A stretch of DNA of 64,000 bases from Coprinus comatus (Eukaryota; Basidiomycota; Agaricomycetes; Agaricales; Agaricaceae): positions 248,001 through 312,000 of the forward strand of contig JAWPGT010000014.1 in assembly GCA_034638255.1 (NCBI GenBank). The letters run 5' to 3'. A model generated the notes under the pieces. That model worked only from the letters and a program-made list of their open reading frames with translations. It was not told where the DNA came from and did no database searches. Shown here piece by piece: positions 47,339 to 58,439 of the stretch (positions are counted from its first letter, which is position 1; every line of letters starts with the position of its first letter). Both the position numbers and the translations under genes were made by a program.

Positions 47339-50267
47339 TTATACCTTTTCATCGCTCACGCCGCTAGTCTTCCCCTCGATAACTGTCTCAATCTGGGTTG
47401 TATCTCCGCTGCTCAAACCCAAACCCATCTGAGAAGTATCATACCCATGATCCTCCAAATACTCCCGGAACTTGAAAAAACACGAATGCGTAAGACTCAG
47501 GATATAGATAAACTGGGGAAAGTTCTCGTACCGCAGCATCTTCTACGGCCATCCCGTCGTGATTCAATGGCTTGATGAAAAAGAGTGTTACCGCAGCACT
47601 TAGGAGGGCCAAACCTAACAATATTATTTTCAGTGCATTAATAACTTTACCTCTCGAATAAGACATACCACTTCCAATCCAGAAAGGACCCGTGTTACCT
47701 GCTGTCGTTGTAGGTCCACCGAAAGCTATTATAGTTTTTTTTTTTTTCGTGAGCTCTCTTCAACCTCAATAGTTCAGACTAACTTACCCTCAATTATGGG
47801 AGGGAAAGCTTCAGAAAGGTCGAATCCGATTAAATTTGACGTATTTAAAGAAATTGTGGATAAAAACACATACCCCAAGTACCAACGAAAGCGCCTACTT
47901 TTCCAATAGCAGCAGCTACACCATAATATTGTCCTCGGATTGCTGTAGGACTACTCTTGCTTGCCAACAAACCCAAGCAATTTCCGGGACCTAGTTCTCC
48001 TAGAGATAAGAAAATGCCATAGACAACCTTTACTCATAAATAAGTATGGTGAGATTTAATTTGGAATGTATGACTGTGACATACAGCAAAGGCTGCAATC
48101 TGGTTTGTTAACCTATAGATCATTGAGTTTTGATACTTCATAAATTACCAACCTACTCAAACTCACCTGGCATAAAGACCGCTCATGATAAATCCAATAA
48201 TTGCTTGAAGGATAAGACCGGTAATCTAGTATCATCCGTTGAAGTTATATACTCTTTTTTTACCATATTTATTAAAACCGCACACCATTGTATACTTGGG
48301 ACCCAAAAAGTCAAGGATGAATGCACCAATAAGTGTACCTTTTTTGAATGTATAAAGTAAGCACTTTCGTTATCTGAAAGAAGTAAAAACAGATGGCATA
48401 CCAGGAATGTAAAACAAACTAGAAAAAGAAAATTAATATCGGCATAAATACCTTATACTATAGAAAAGCAACGTACTTAATAACCACATTCCATCCGAAA
48501 ACAACAGTCAAAGACTGGTTACCTCCAGTCACGCTATTTTTAAGTTTTGTAAGGTGTTAATCTTATCCAAGGGAACAGAACACTGACTTGTCGAGGATGG
48601 CGGAAGAGTAGATTCCAAACTGTTGATTGATGAGTTTACTTTGTAGTGACTGGAATATGAATATACTAACGGGGTATCTATAGACGGATGCAAACATGTT
48701 CACCAAATCTGTTTCAAGACTCAATCCCATCTCAAACAAAATAAGACACTTACACAATGAAGTCATAAAGGAACCTATTAAAGCACAATCATACCAATTA
48801 GCGTCACCGTCATTCCAATCACAATGCTTGGTAAAAAGACCTACCAAACGAATGAAATGGCCGTAAGTGAAACCCAATAACGTTTCAACACCAACAAGTA
48901 GGGAATCTTTGCATGTTTCATTGAATCCTTCTTGTATCTCACGGGTTCTTCCATATTCAATCGCCATACAAAGACTAAGAGCGCTGGAATAACACCTAAT
49001 CCCAAAGATAATCTCCATACTGCTCGGAGATGATCATTACCGAATCTAAATAAATATGAAATGAGCGCATGAATTAGTACGTTATTCTTAATGATCAAAC
49101 CCCCTTATTTGAAGAGTGACAGCGGGGGATACTAGTCAAACTGTCAAGAAAGACATGTGTCTTACTCACATCCAGAATAAAACCAAAGGAACAAAGGCGG
49201 AAATTACAAATCCAAAATCAATCATAGAATCTGTGGTTCGAACGTTCGCCGGTCAGATAAACTTTTCCCCAAAGAGTTTTGGATTGATAAAAGGCGTGTG
49301 AAGTATCCAATACTCACTAGTAGCCAATGCGAACCACCTATGTTGAGCTCTTATACTGATGGTTGGTTCTTCTGATTGTTCGGAAGCAGAAACGGAACCA
49401 CATGGGTATTCTGCACCAACACCAATGCCGAGGAGGAATCTATAATGAGTTTTAGGGGTTAGTTTCAACCTCAATCACACATCAAGTAAAAGAGGGAAGG
49501 AGATGGACAATAAATCGATATCATACCTCATGGCGCTTAACATAGCCAACATTCCTCCTAAACTACCATGTGCACCAGATGAAGCAGCAGAGAGGCCAGA
49601 AAATAGAGCGACGATTCCGGTAGCGCTCATCTAGCATGTGATGAATATTTAGAGGGCACCATGATGGCCGAACGGCGCAGAGGGCCACTCACCATTCCAA
49701 ACTTTCTTCCAATCTTATCGGAAAGATAACCTTAGAATAGACCAGAATGATAAGTTACGAGCGGCACGGAATAATACCTGAAGAATTCTCACCAAATATT
49801 ATCATCCCCACAATAGTCCCTGCAAACGTTAAGCTTCGTACGATGGTACCATAGTTATTGTCCTCGATTCTTTCTGCCGTATAGATACGAGTGAGCACTG
49901 ATCGACAATTAGTATTGTTACTAGTATTCCATGGAGAGAGAATCTCACGAGTGTTCACTGTGCCAATATTGTCCTTAAGTAACAGAAAGCGCACATACAT
50001 CGATCTTGTCACTCACCGCTCGAGATGATACCATTAGCATATCCTTCAAAAAGTCAACCTCAGTACATAACGTCTATAATTTTCGTGGACCAGACGTAAA
50101 CACACCATCTGAGAACAAAGCAGTCCCACAACTATCACAGCCAAAAAGAAACGCCCAAGGAACAAGTGTCAAAATCACCAAACAAACGAACAGCAAGAAC
50201 TAGTAACAACACGTACGCAAAAATGAGGGAAACGCCTCTGATCTTGTCTTTAAAAGTCTTCGACATC
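47339..50267 (-). CDS. Git1-like MFS transporter (glycerophosphodiester / phosphate)
   Basis: Plasma-membrane symporter related to Git1 and the phosphate:H+ symporter family. About 21 exons can be chained, among them 26, 27, 9 (49957-49949) and 7 nt (48678-48672). Blocks: [163 protein letters not shown] and [12 protein letters not shown]. The first exon (50267-50217) joins the second only if the A6 run at 50219-50224 is one shorter, another apparent homopolymer error. Family assignment is secure, substrate is inferred. Confidence 0.85.
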
Positions 50268-50620
50268 CTTCCGTTCTTGCTTTTGCTATAACAAGGTGAA
50301 AAGGGGGTGGGTGTTAGTGAAAAGCAAAGGGGGACTAATGGCAGAGTTTGGGGGGGAGAAGAGAAGACGAAGAGAGAAGTGCTGATTTGGGTGGGGTATC
50401 ATTTAAAAATCAATACCACTCCCATCCTAAATGGATTGATGCTTCTTCGGATCCATATAGAACCAAAACTACGTAAGTATAGCTTGAGTGCTGGGATCTG
50501 AGAGCTTCTACCCATTCCACACATGTGGTGATACGTAGATATCCAACATAGAGTTTGAGAATGTTATTTTTAGACCCATCGAACGTTGTTAAGTACATAT
50601 GGTCCTTCCCCGGTTGACTT

Positions 50621-50640
50621 GTCCCCGGACCTCCGGGACC
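50621..50640. repeat. GC-rich imperfect hairpin
   Basis: GTCCCCGGACCTCCGGGAC folds into a stem with one bulged C, about 360 bp upstream of the Git1-like start. Confidence 0.5.
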
Positions 50641-51779
50641 TAAATTTAGACTCTGTGAACAAGGTCCGTAGTTGCTCGTCCGACACCCAAATATATTATT
50701 GAACGTGGCTTATTGTGACTTTCTGGGTTACTCGCATCTTGTTCGCATATCAGATCCGGTTTTTTTTAGTTGCGCTGGTTTGAATGTGCTAGGGTTGAGC
50801 ATAGAGGGTACTCTAGGGTACTCTGCTATGGTACTTAACTTTTGGCAAGGGGTTTATTATGAAATATATGACTGGGAACACTCCATAGCATCCCCGTGGG
50901 TCCATCGTCTAGTGGTGTGGAGAACCTTGGGGAGGATAAAGCAATTATGCATGATGGTTGCCAAGTTGAATTTCAACAAAACTTAATCTTCGGGACAGAG
51001 TTCAAGCATTCAAATATTAACACTGATCCGCTGCTACCTGCGAGGTTATGTTACTCCAAGAAATGGATTTGGGTTGTGGGAGACCACAGCCGTACTCTTA
51101 AGTACTATTCCTACTTACTACTATAAAGTTTATAACTCGGTTGGATCCAGTACAGAGACTATAGAGAGGTTTGAACGAGTAAAAAATATAACCATATTCA
51201 GTTCGGAAAATTTCAAGACTTGATTCAACATTTTCATTCATACCCGGCTGTCTGGTGTCCGTTGGGATTGGCACTGAACGGGTACTTCTACTTCTCTAAA
51301 TTTTACCAGCTGGTATGGCATGAGTATCCGGTTTCACCCTTATCCGATATTTTATGATTCGGAGAGATCGAAGCGAGACGTGAAAATCACTCGTTTGCGA
51401 CATTGATGTTTTCGCTTGAAGTGGGATCTGAACATGCATACTTATGGAATTTATTGAAGAAATAATTTATTTTGAATTTGACCACTTCCGTGCGGCCGTG
51501 TCTCTAGGGTTTTTTACAAAGTGGCATTAGAATCTATAATCAATTAATGAATGAATTATGGGGCTCTGGGGACCTGTTGAGTGTAAATTACATATCCCCA
51601 ACATTTGATAGATTTTAGTGGCGTAGCTCTTGACATTACCCCGGCCTTACTTTAAACCCAAGGGTAGAGAACAAGTATGTAACTCAAGGAGTTGGCACTG
51701 GTTGGCACTAAGCTGAAGCTGACATCCATGATGCATCCACTACGTGCATCAATGATCATGATCATCAGTAGTACCTGTA

Positions 51780-51797
51780 CGGGTATTCTAATACCCG
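51780..51797. repeat. Perfect 8-bp inverted repeat
   Basis: CGGGTATT-CT-AATACCCG, a perfect dyad. Spacing and half-sites containing CGG would also suit a dimeric Zn2Cys6 factor. Confidence 0.55.
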
Positions 51798-52214
51798 GCA
51801 CTCAAGTGCATTCATATATTCATAGTCAGTCACTCTCAAGTACTGACCCACCTACAGCTAAAGGTAGATTAACCGGTCCTTACGATACCGAGAGACCGGA
51901 AACATAAGCCATGGTCTATTGTATACGAATCTATCCAACAGCGCCAAACTTCATGTCGAAGATGGTTTCGAGAGAGAACGCCAGTGATGCACATGTGATT
52001 TTGCAATGGAACGGACGCTTTGAATTGGGTGAAAGTTACACCGGTCATTACATTACCCCTCATTACCCTGTGTCAGTTTAAGGTCTTTGCATCGATCAAT
52101 TGGGAAAGGGGAGGGTAGCGTAAATATGTTGCCGAGGTCTTGTGCATCAGCCTCACACTATTTCTCTCTCCCTCTCTCCATTCCTCAAGTTCCCGACCTC
52201 TTTGAAAAGAAATA

Positions 52215-55042
52215 ATGGGAAAACCAACAGATACGAAAGAAAATACTCAGAGCTTGACCGTTCGTGATAATAGGACGGGAAAGGTTTACACAATACCGTA
52301 TGTATTAGTCCCATTACATCATCGTGACCATTCACATTAATCCCATTACTATCCACCACCTTTACAATTCTTGCCTTTTTGCATATTGCACAATTCATAT
52401 ACAGAATCGCAGACAACAGCATCTCTGCGACTGCTTTCAAGGATATCAAAGCGCCTTCTGCACCCGGAGAAAGGGAGGAAAATGAAACAGAGAAAGGATT
52501 AAGAGTGGCAGATAAAGGGTTCTTGAATACTGCTGTTATGCGAAGTGAAATCACATATATCGATGGAGAAGCTGGAGGTATGTTGGTTTTCATTGGCATT
52601 TTGGCATTGTTGCAAAAGACTTGAAACTCAAAAATTCTTTCCTGCAAAGTTCTGCGTTACAGGTGAATTAGACTCATGTTGACATGTTACCTGGTTTCGC
52701 CCCTAACACATAACTTGATTAGAGGATACCCTATTGAACAACTTGCACTCCGATCATCTCATCTCGAAACGGGTATGTATCACTATTACTACAGCTATTC
52801 GGCTCGTGAATATTATGCTAAATAACAAAATTGCTAGCTTACTTGCTCATTTATGGTTCTCTTCCTACTAGGAAACAGTTCAGTGTTTTCGAGGCAGAGG
52901 TTCTTCATCATGGTGTTGTGCATGCTGATGCGGAAGAGTTCTTCCGTTCATTCCGGTGTGTTCTGCTGGATTGTTTATTATGTATTACAGGGAACTCACA
53001 TTCTACATTAGTTACGATGCACATCCTATGGCCATATTGACAAGCGCATTTTCTTACTTGGGCTCTTATTATGCTGAAGCTAATCCTTCGCTCCAAGGTG
53101 AACATCAATGGTCTATCGGTGAAGAGAGAGTGAATAAATGCTGAATTGTATTTACCAGGCCAAGCTTTATTCAGCAAGGGTACTCCTGAGTCGTTAGCTA
53201 TCATGGATAAGCAAATATACCGTGCAATTGGAAAAGCTACGACATTGGCTGCGTAAGTCGTAAAGATCTACCTTAACAAACTCAGAAGAGCATGTAATTA
53301 ACTAGCTTTATTATAGAATGGCTTACCGTGTCCGCCAGGGTCGTAGCTTTGTTACTCCACCAACTGGTCTTTCATATACTGGATCGTAAGAATCTCAACA
53401 TGATTCCTTTTTTGATAAGAATGAGATACTCATAAATTCCTCTAGTTTCTTGTATCAAATGGATCATCTGGGACAAGAGGATTATAGACCCAACCCCGTA
53501 CTTGAAAAAGCCCTTGATACTTTATTCCTATTACACGCAGACCACGAGTTGAACGCTTCGTGTACCACTGTTTTACAGACTGGAAGCTCTTTGGTTGATC
53601 CTTATTCTGCGATAGCGTGAGCATTTCAGTGTTCGTACTAGATTCATTTCGCTGACATACATTCTCCGTAGAGCTGGTTGTGCTTCTCTCTAGTATGTTT
53701 TCCGTTATCCGTTAACATAATTATGTTTTAACGCTTTTTGTTCAGTGGGCCTTTACATGGTATGGCCAAGTACCATCTCACTTTTGGCATAGGTATTTAA
53801 CAGAGAATAGGTGGTGCTAACGAGGCCGTCATTCGCATGCTAATCTCCATTGGAAAGTATGTGGTTTACATGATTTTGTCTACATTGGTGACCAACCGTA
53901 TTACCCCCCCCTTAGACCTGAAAATGTTCCTGCTTTCCTCGAGGCGGTCAAGCGCCGCGAGAAAGTTCTCTCAGGATTCGGTCATAGGTAAGCTGCGCCC
54001 GCTCCGTGCGATGATAAGAATAGTAACAATCCATACTCATCGGGTGGTATTAGGGTGTACAAGACTGTGAGCAGAAGATCCCATTCGGAAAATATCGAAA
54101 AGTCTAAAGTTGGCTAATGTTGTGGTTATAAACAGTCTGATCCACGTTCGTTCATCGTGCGCAAAACTGCCGATGAAGTGTTCAAAATGTAAGGTCTCGC
54201 AGAAACTTTGATAACAATGATACTTAAATCAATTTCTTCGCAGCACTGGAAAGGATGAACTCTTAGAGACTGCCATGGCACTTCACGAAGCTGCCATGAA
54301 GGATGATTACTTTATTAAGCGCAAGCTGGCTCCCAATGTCGACTTTTGGTGCGTGTCATGTCATTTTATACGTATTTTTTGAAGCTAATATTAGACTTCA
54401 GGAGGTACCGTTGCGTTTTCTTTTGCTTGTGAACTGCGCTGATTAAACACCATCAAGTGGACTAATTTACCGAGCTATGGGTGTGTATTGTCCCTTCGAA
54501 GCGTGGTCGAAGCGTGGTCGAAGCGTGGTCGAAGCGTGTTAACTCAGATCTTTGCAGGTTTCCCATTGGACTTCTTCCCTGTTCTATTTGCAGTTCCTAG
54601 GGTTGTGGGATGGCTTGCTCACTGGCGCCAGGTATATTTTTATCCTCATTTTCTGCGGACCGGTTAGTTAATGGTACCTTTTTTAAGATGATGCTGCAAG
54701 AGGGTGGCGTTAAGATTTGGAGGCCTCGCCAGGTCAGCATGGCATATGCATTGTGTTTTTGATCGCAAATTAACGGTGTCCGTTAGATTTTTGTAGGGGC
54801 AGGAAAACGCGACTATGTTCCGATCGAAGAACGGACCGCGGTCGAGGGTCTGAAAAAGACACCCTCCCCCATTGCCCATTCTGGGTGAGTGTTTTGATAT
54901 ATCGTCGCAGGCTGCCCATTCTAGGCAGATGGTGTCCATGACAACATTTGTATTATTCTACAAGTACTGACTGGACTTTTGCAGAATAACAAAGAGGACA
55001 AGGCTAGCGGATTTCAAGGACAAGCCTCAGGCGAAGTTATAG
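52215..55042 (+). CDS. Citrate synthase with peroxisomal targeting signal AKL
   Basis: Condenses acetyl-CoA and oxaloacetate to citrate; a C-terminal PQAKL (PTS1) predicts peroxisomal location (glyoxylate cycle). Chained exons give 493 residues with frame closed. Motifs: [46 protein letters not shown] (catalytic His), CASLYGPLHGGANEAV (His), [17 protein letters not shown] (His/Arg), [20 protein letters not shown] (Asp) and WLAHWRQ. Exons of 13, 14, 13 and, inferred, 3 nt occur; the 3-nt exon GAG at 54402-54404 is needed to write WSG. There is no mitochondrial presequence, as the start [10 protein letters not shown] is acidic. Confidence 0.93.
54497..54540 (+). repeat. Intronic minisatellite, 4 x 11 bp
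   Basis: Four head-to-tail copies of CGAAGCGTGGT (last copy ends GTT) within the citrate synthase intron 54481-54557. Copy number is likely to vary between strains. Confidence 0.9.
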
Positions 55043-55302
55043 AATAATAAGTAGGGAAGATAATTAGAATACTTATATTTATTGTAGAGACAGGAATGGA
55101 ATGGAAGAAAAGCTTGGCTTGTGTTTGATGGGATGATTGTTCTGTAACGATATTTGCGTGTGTTGTGGTACAAGTACCTTACCGTGTTGGCCGTTGATTT
55201 ATTTACCCTTTATCTCTCTCTTCGTACGACCTCCCCCTCCTCGCGTGTTTACTTTCCTGTCCTTTAAAACCTCCTCCCCCCACCCACCTGATCTGTTCAA
55301 AG

Positions 55303-56138
55303 ATGTACTCCACACTCATTACTATTGCACTCTTTTTCAACATCGCCCTCTCCGGCGTTATGGCCGAATTCGCTGTTAGCACCCCAGAAATCACTACCGT
55401 TAGTTATCCCCTAGTGTTTCTCTAATCCTTAGTTCGTGGGCTTGACAATTCTTCTAGTGCAAGGGAGAGGAAGTAAAAGTCACTTGGGAACAGACAAACG
55501 GACCTTACAACCTTCTCATCGTTGCTGCCGACAATCAATGTGGTGACGCTCTGTGAGTTTGGGTCCCTTTAATTATAGAATAAGATTCTGACCATAATTT
55601 GATGTAGCATTGACGCTGGTGACTTCGACAAGACCTGGGCTACCATCAACACTAGCGGACTCAAGGCTGGTGACAAGGTTCTGATTTCCCTTGAGGATGC
55701 TGATGGTGAGGAGGGTTGGAGTAAGGAGGTGAGTTTTCTAGCCTTGGCATCAGTCGCATGAGAGCTCAGACTAATCTGGGAACCAGATTACTGTTCAGAA
55801 ATGTCCTACATCCACCACTTCTACCACCTCTGCTTCCTCTACATCCACAAGTTCTACTGCCACTGGGGATTCTGTTGCCACAACGTGCGTCTTCCTACTC
55901 TTTTTTTACTTTTTATATATAAATATCTCATGGTTTGACATTTCTTTATAGGCTCGTTGTCTCGAACACATATGTTACCACTAACGCTGAGGAAACCGGT
56001 GGTATCTCTGCTGTCGGCGGTGCGGCCAACGCTGCCAACCCCTTCGGCAACAGTAATGCCGCTTCTGTTCCCCGTCACATTAGCGCACCTGCAATCCTAC
56101 TCAGTGCAATTGCAGGAGCTGTCGCCCTCCTCCTATGA
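55303..56138 (+). CDS. Small secreted GPI-anchored Ser/Thr-rich protein
   Basis: Five exons (55303-55398, 55458-55552, 55608-55728, 55787-55884, 55952-56138) give 198 residues. Signal peptide MYSTLITIALFFNIALSGVMA, then a beta-sandwich-like domain (EVKVTWEQTNGPYNLLIVA, DKTWATINTSGLKAGDKVLI) as in the Kre9/Knh1-like cell-surface proteins of basidiomycetes, a Ser/Thr stalk rich in O-glycosylation sites (TSTTSTTSASSTSTSS), and a C-terminal hydrophobic tail ISAPAILLSAIAGAVALLL after small residues, typical of GPI attachment. A wall or membrane surface role is likely. Confidence 0.82.
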
Positions 56139-56768
56139 TGATACCCCCTTCTATGACGGGACACGCTCGCTCTTGAATGGAAACACGCTCACTGATTCCT
56201 TGACGTTGGAGTAATTTTTTTTTGGTTTATTGTTTTTTTTGTATCTGTTTCACGCCTGGAGTTCTCTTTTTTCACGGTAGGTCGGATCCGCTGCCCAGGA
56301 GGCATTGATGGCAACTGGGGCGTAGGATCTGACTTGACAGGAGTTACGCGTGGTCTTAATGTCAACGAGGTATTTTCTGTCTGTTTGACGGGCTGGTTTC
56401 CCCGCCGGATAGCCGAGGTCGATACCCCCTCTCCACATCTGTACGAGCATCTTTTTGCGATTTGTTTCTGTCAATCTTTTCTTCATATCTGGGATTCCGC
56501 TATTGTTATTTTTACATACTATTTCGGAGTTCACATGTTGTCTGTTTATACGTCTCTACATCCATCGTAACAATTTGTTATGTTGAATTGGATTTTAAAG
56601 CTATAAAAAAAAACTGTAACAACTGCGTTGTCTACATCTTGAAAATTTGATATTTTTTTTCTGGAAACACACAAAGTAAATCAACTTATTGATCGTGACA
56701 TCACCTATTACGTTCCCAACTTCTTTCCCCTCTTTTGCATCATCCATCATCACAAAGTTACCATTACC
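56139..56768. other. Intergenic, T-rich
   Basis: 630 bp with several T-runs (56215-56250) and no gene seen. Confidence 0.5.
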
Positions 56769-57414
56769 ATGGACGTAACTACATCTGATTGGCATACTGT
56801 GTGAGTGTCTCTTTTATTTCCCAAGAATACAGTATATGAAACATGTCGGAAATTATTTCTCATGCCCATTCCTTCCTTGATATTCATGGGTTTTATGGTG
56901 TGTGTTATGCTTGTGCTTATCAACCACACAATCGATATCTTTTGGTTTTGGTTTTGAATGGTTGTCTATGTTAAATCGTATTGCTGGTGCAGAACTGTAG
57001 AAGTACCTTTTATTTCGGAAAAACATGCACTTGTTGCGAAACAAGTTATCGATGTGGACAGGGAATTACAACCTAATGTTGTTAAGAGGGAATTGAGAGT
57101 TGAAGGGAATAAACTTATTGCGTACGTTCCGTTCTCTATCTCTTCCACACCTTTCATATATTCTACAATCTTAATTGGAACCTTTCGAATATCTTAACTC
57201 CTTCTAACAATTCATTTACATCAACATTTACACCATTATATCTATAATTGAATTTCTTATCACAAAAAAAAACAGTCGATTCGAAACGTTAACAATCCGA
57301 TTAACAAGATTATCAGTCAATGCTTTTCTAGAAAATGTGGATTTGGTAGTTAGGACTATGGAAAGTTTTGGTGAAGATGCAGAGAATCTACCACAGACGA
57401 AATCAGAAGCGTAG
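56769..57414 (+). CDS. EKC/KEOPS complex subunit Pcc1
   Basis: Small dimerisation subunit of KEOPS, which makes t6A in tRNA. Exons 56769-56800, 56993-57121 and 57276-57414 give 99 residues, a typical size. Motifs: VTVEVPFISEKHALVAKQVI, DVDRELQPNVVKRELRVEGN and LTIRLTRLSVNAFLENVDLV match the Pcc1/CTAG fold (beta-alpha-beta-beta-alpha). The start ATG precedes only eight lineage-specific residues. Confidence 0.92.
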
Positions 57415-58439
57415 CAAGTGGTTCTAGTGTTCAATATTTTCTTGTATCGTAGTTTGTGACTAAACTAAAAACTCTTTGTACTGTATAGTGCGGAGTCAGA
57501 GAGAGAGGCCTTATCCATATCGCTTAGCCTAATACGGTGTGGGTCTTGTGCCCATGTTATAATGTTTAAGAGTAGTAGAGGAAGAATCGACATCTGTTAC
57601 TAGAAGTGTGGACTTACTATTCTATGTGTAGTAAACTTTCTTCTACGCAATTGGAATTTTCGATATGAACGATCTTGGGATAATCGTTCGCCCTCGAGTG
57701 GACGTCTTCGATTAGGCCTGGAAGGACCTAATTGATATTCTATTTATCCGGAAGCATCAGCATCATACAATGTATGTACATGCATTTATTTTTCGAGGAA
57801 ATGGACAGTTGTGTTTGTACTGGGATTCGGAAAGGAGGCTATGAAGATGAGTCCTCGGGCATTGATACTTACATCTTTATGAAAACTACCAAATTACACA
57901 CTAGGAAACTACCGTGCAACCATTCCAAGATTTAACATTCATGTAGCTTATGTCTAATATACTCTAAAGGGATTTATATTACTTTTATTATTGGTATGTG
58001 ATATCCAGGTCTGTCTTTGAATGGATACGACTCGAGGAGTAAACCTCCCACGAGAGGTTCAATTGTTCGGTATTTGCCGCTACTGGAGTCTAAATTTAGA
58101 CATTGTTGAAACTTAGAGCTTCACAACTTCTCGAATCCCAACACTCATTCACCTGTCCATTACCTGCCAAACTCCAGCCACTCTGTGTCTTTCTTGTGTA
58201 GTCTCTGGATGCTATACATTCTTTATCAGTGTTTCTATGTCTCAGATCGCTATGACGTTTGCTCTTTTTTGGCTATGACGCATCGTTCGAAAATAAACCG
58301 AGACTGGTATAAAAGGTTGGCTGAGGCTGGCTGACCTTTTTTCACGGGTTGCCTCTGTTCTTCAAACACCTCAGTACTCTACACGCGATATCCTCCGAGC
58401 GATATCCTCCAAGAAGAACGCATACAACCAACTCGCTAA
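57415..58439. other. Intergenic with TATA element
   Basis: About 1 kb without a gene. TATAAAAGG at 58308-58316 lies 132 bp upstream of the membrane-kinase start and is likely its TATA box; GGCTG-rich short repeats follow at 58317-58335. Confidence 0.5.
58308..58316 (+). promoter_or_regulatory. TATA box of membrane-kinase gene
   Basis: TATAAAAGG, a perfect TATA consensus at a plausible distance from the start codon at 58440. Confidence 0.5.

Larger units (their letters stand above)
50268..52214. other. Gene-free 1.95-kb region
   Basis: No spliced gene could be supported. It contains two clear inverted repeats (50621-50640 and 51780-51797), a doublet GTTGGCACTGGTTGGCACT near 51690 and an ATGATCATGATCAT palindrome near 51752-51765. 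A D-arm-like sequence at 50899-50910 is not part of a complete tRNA. Confidence 0.5.

Noticed and set aside
50890..50945. tRNA-like D-arm (GTCTAGTGGTGTGG)
   Set aside because: No anticodon stem, T-arm (GTTCRANNC) or matching acceptor stem follows; chance similarity.
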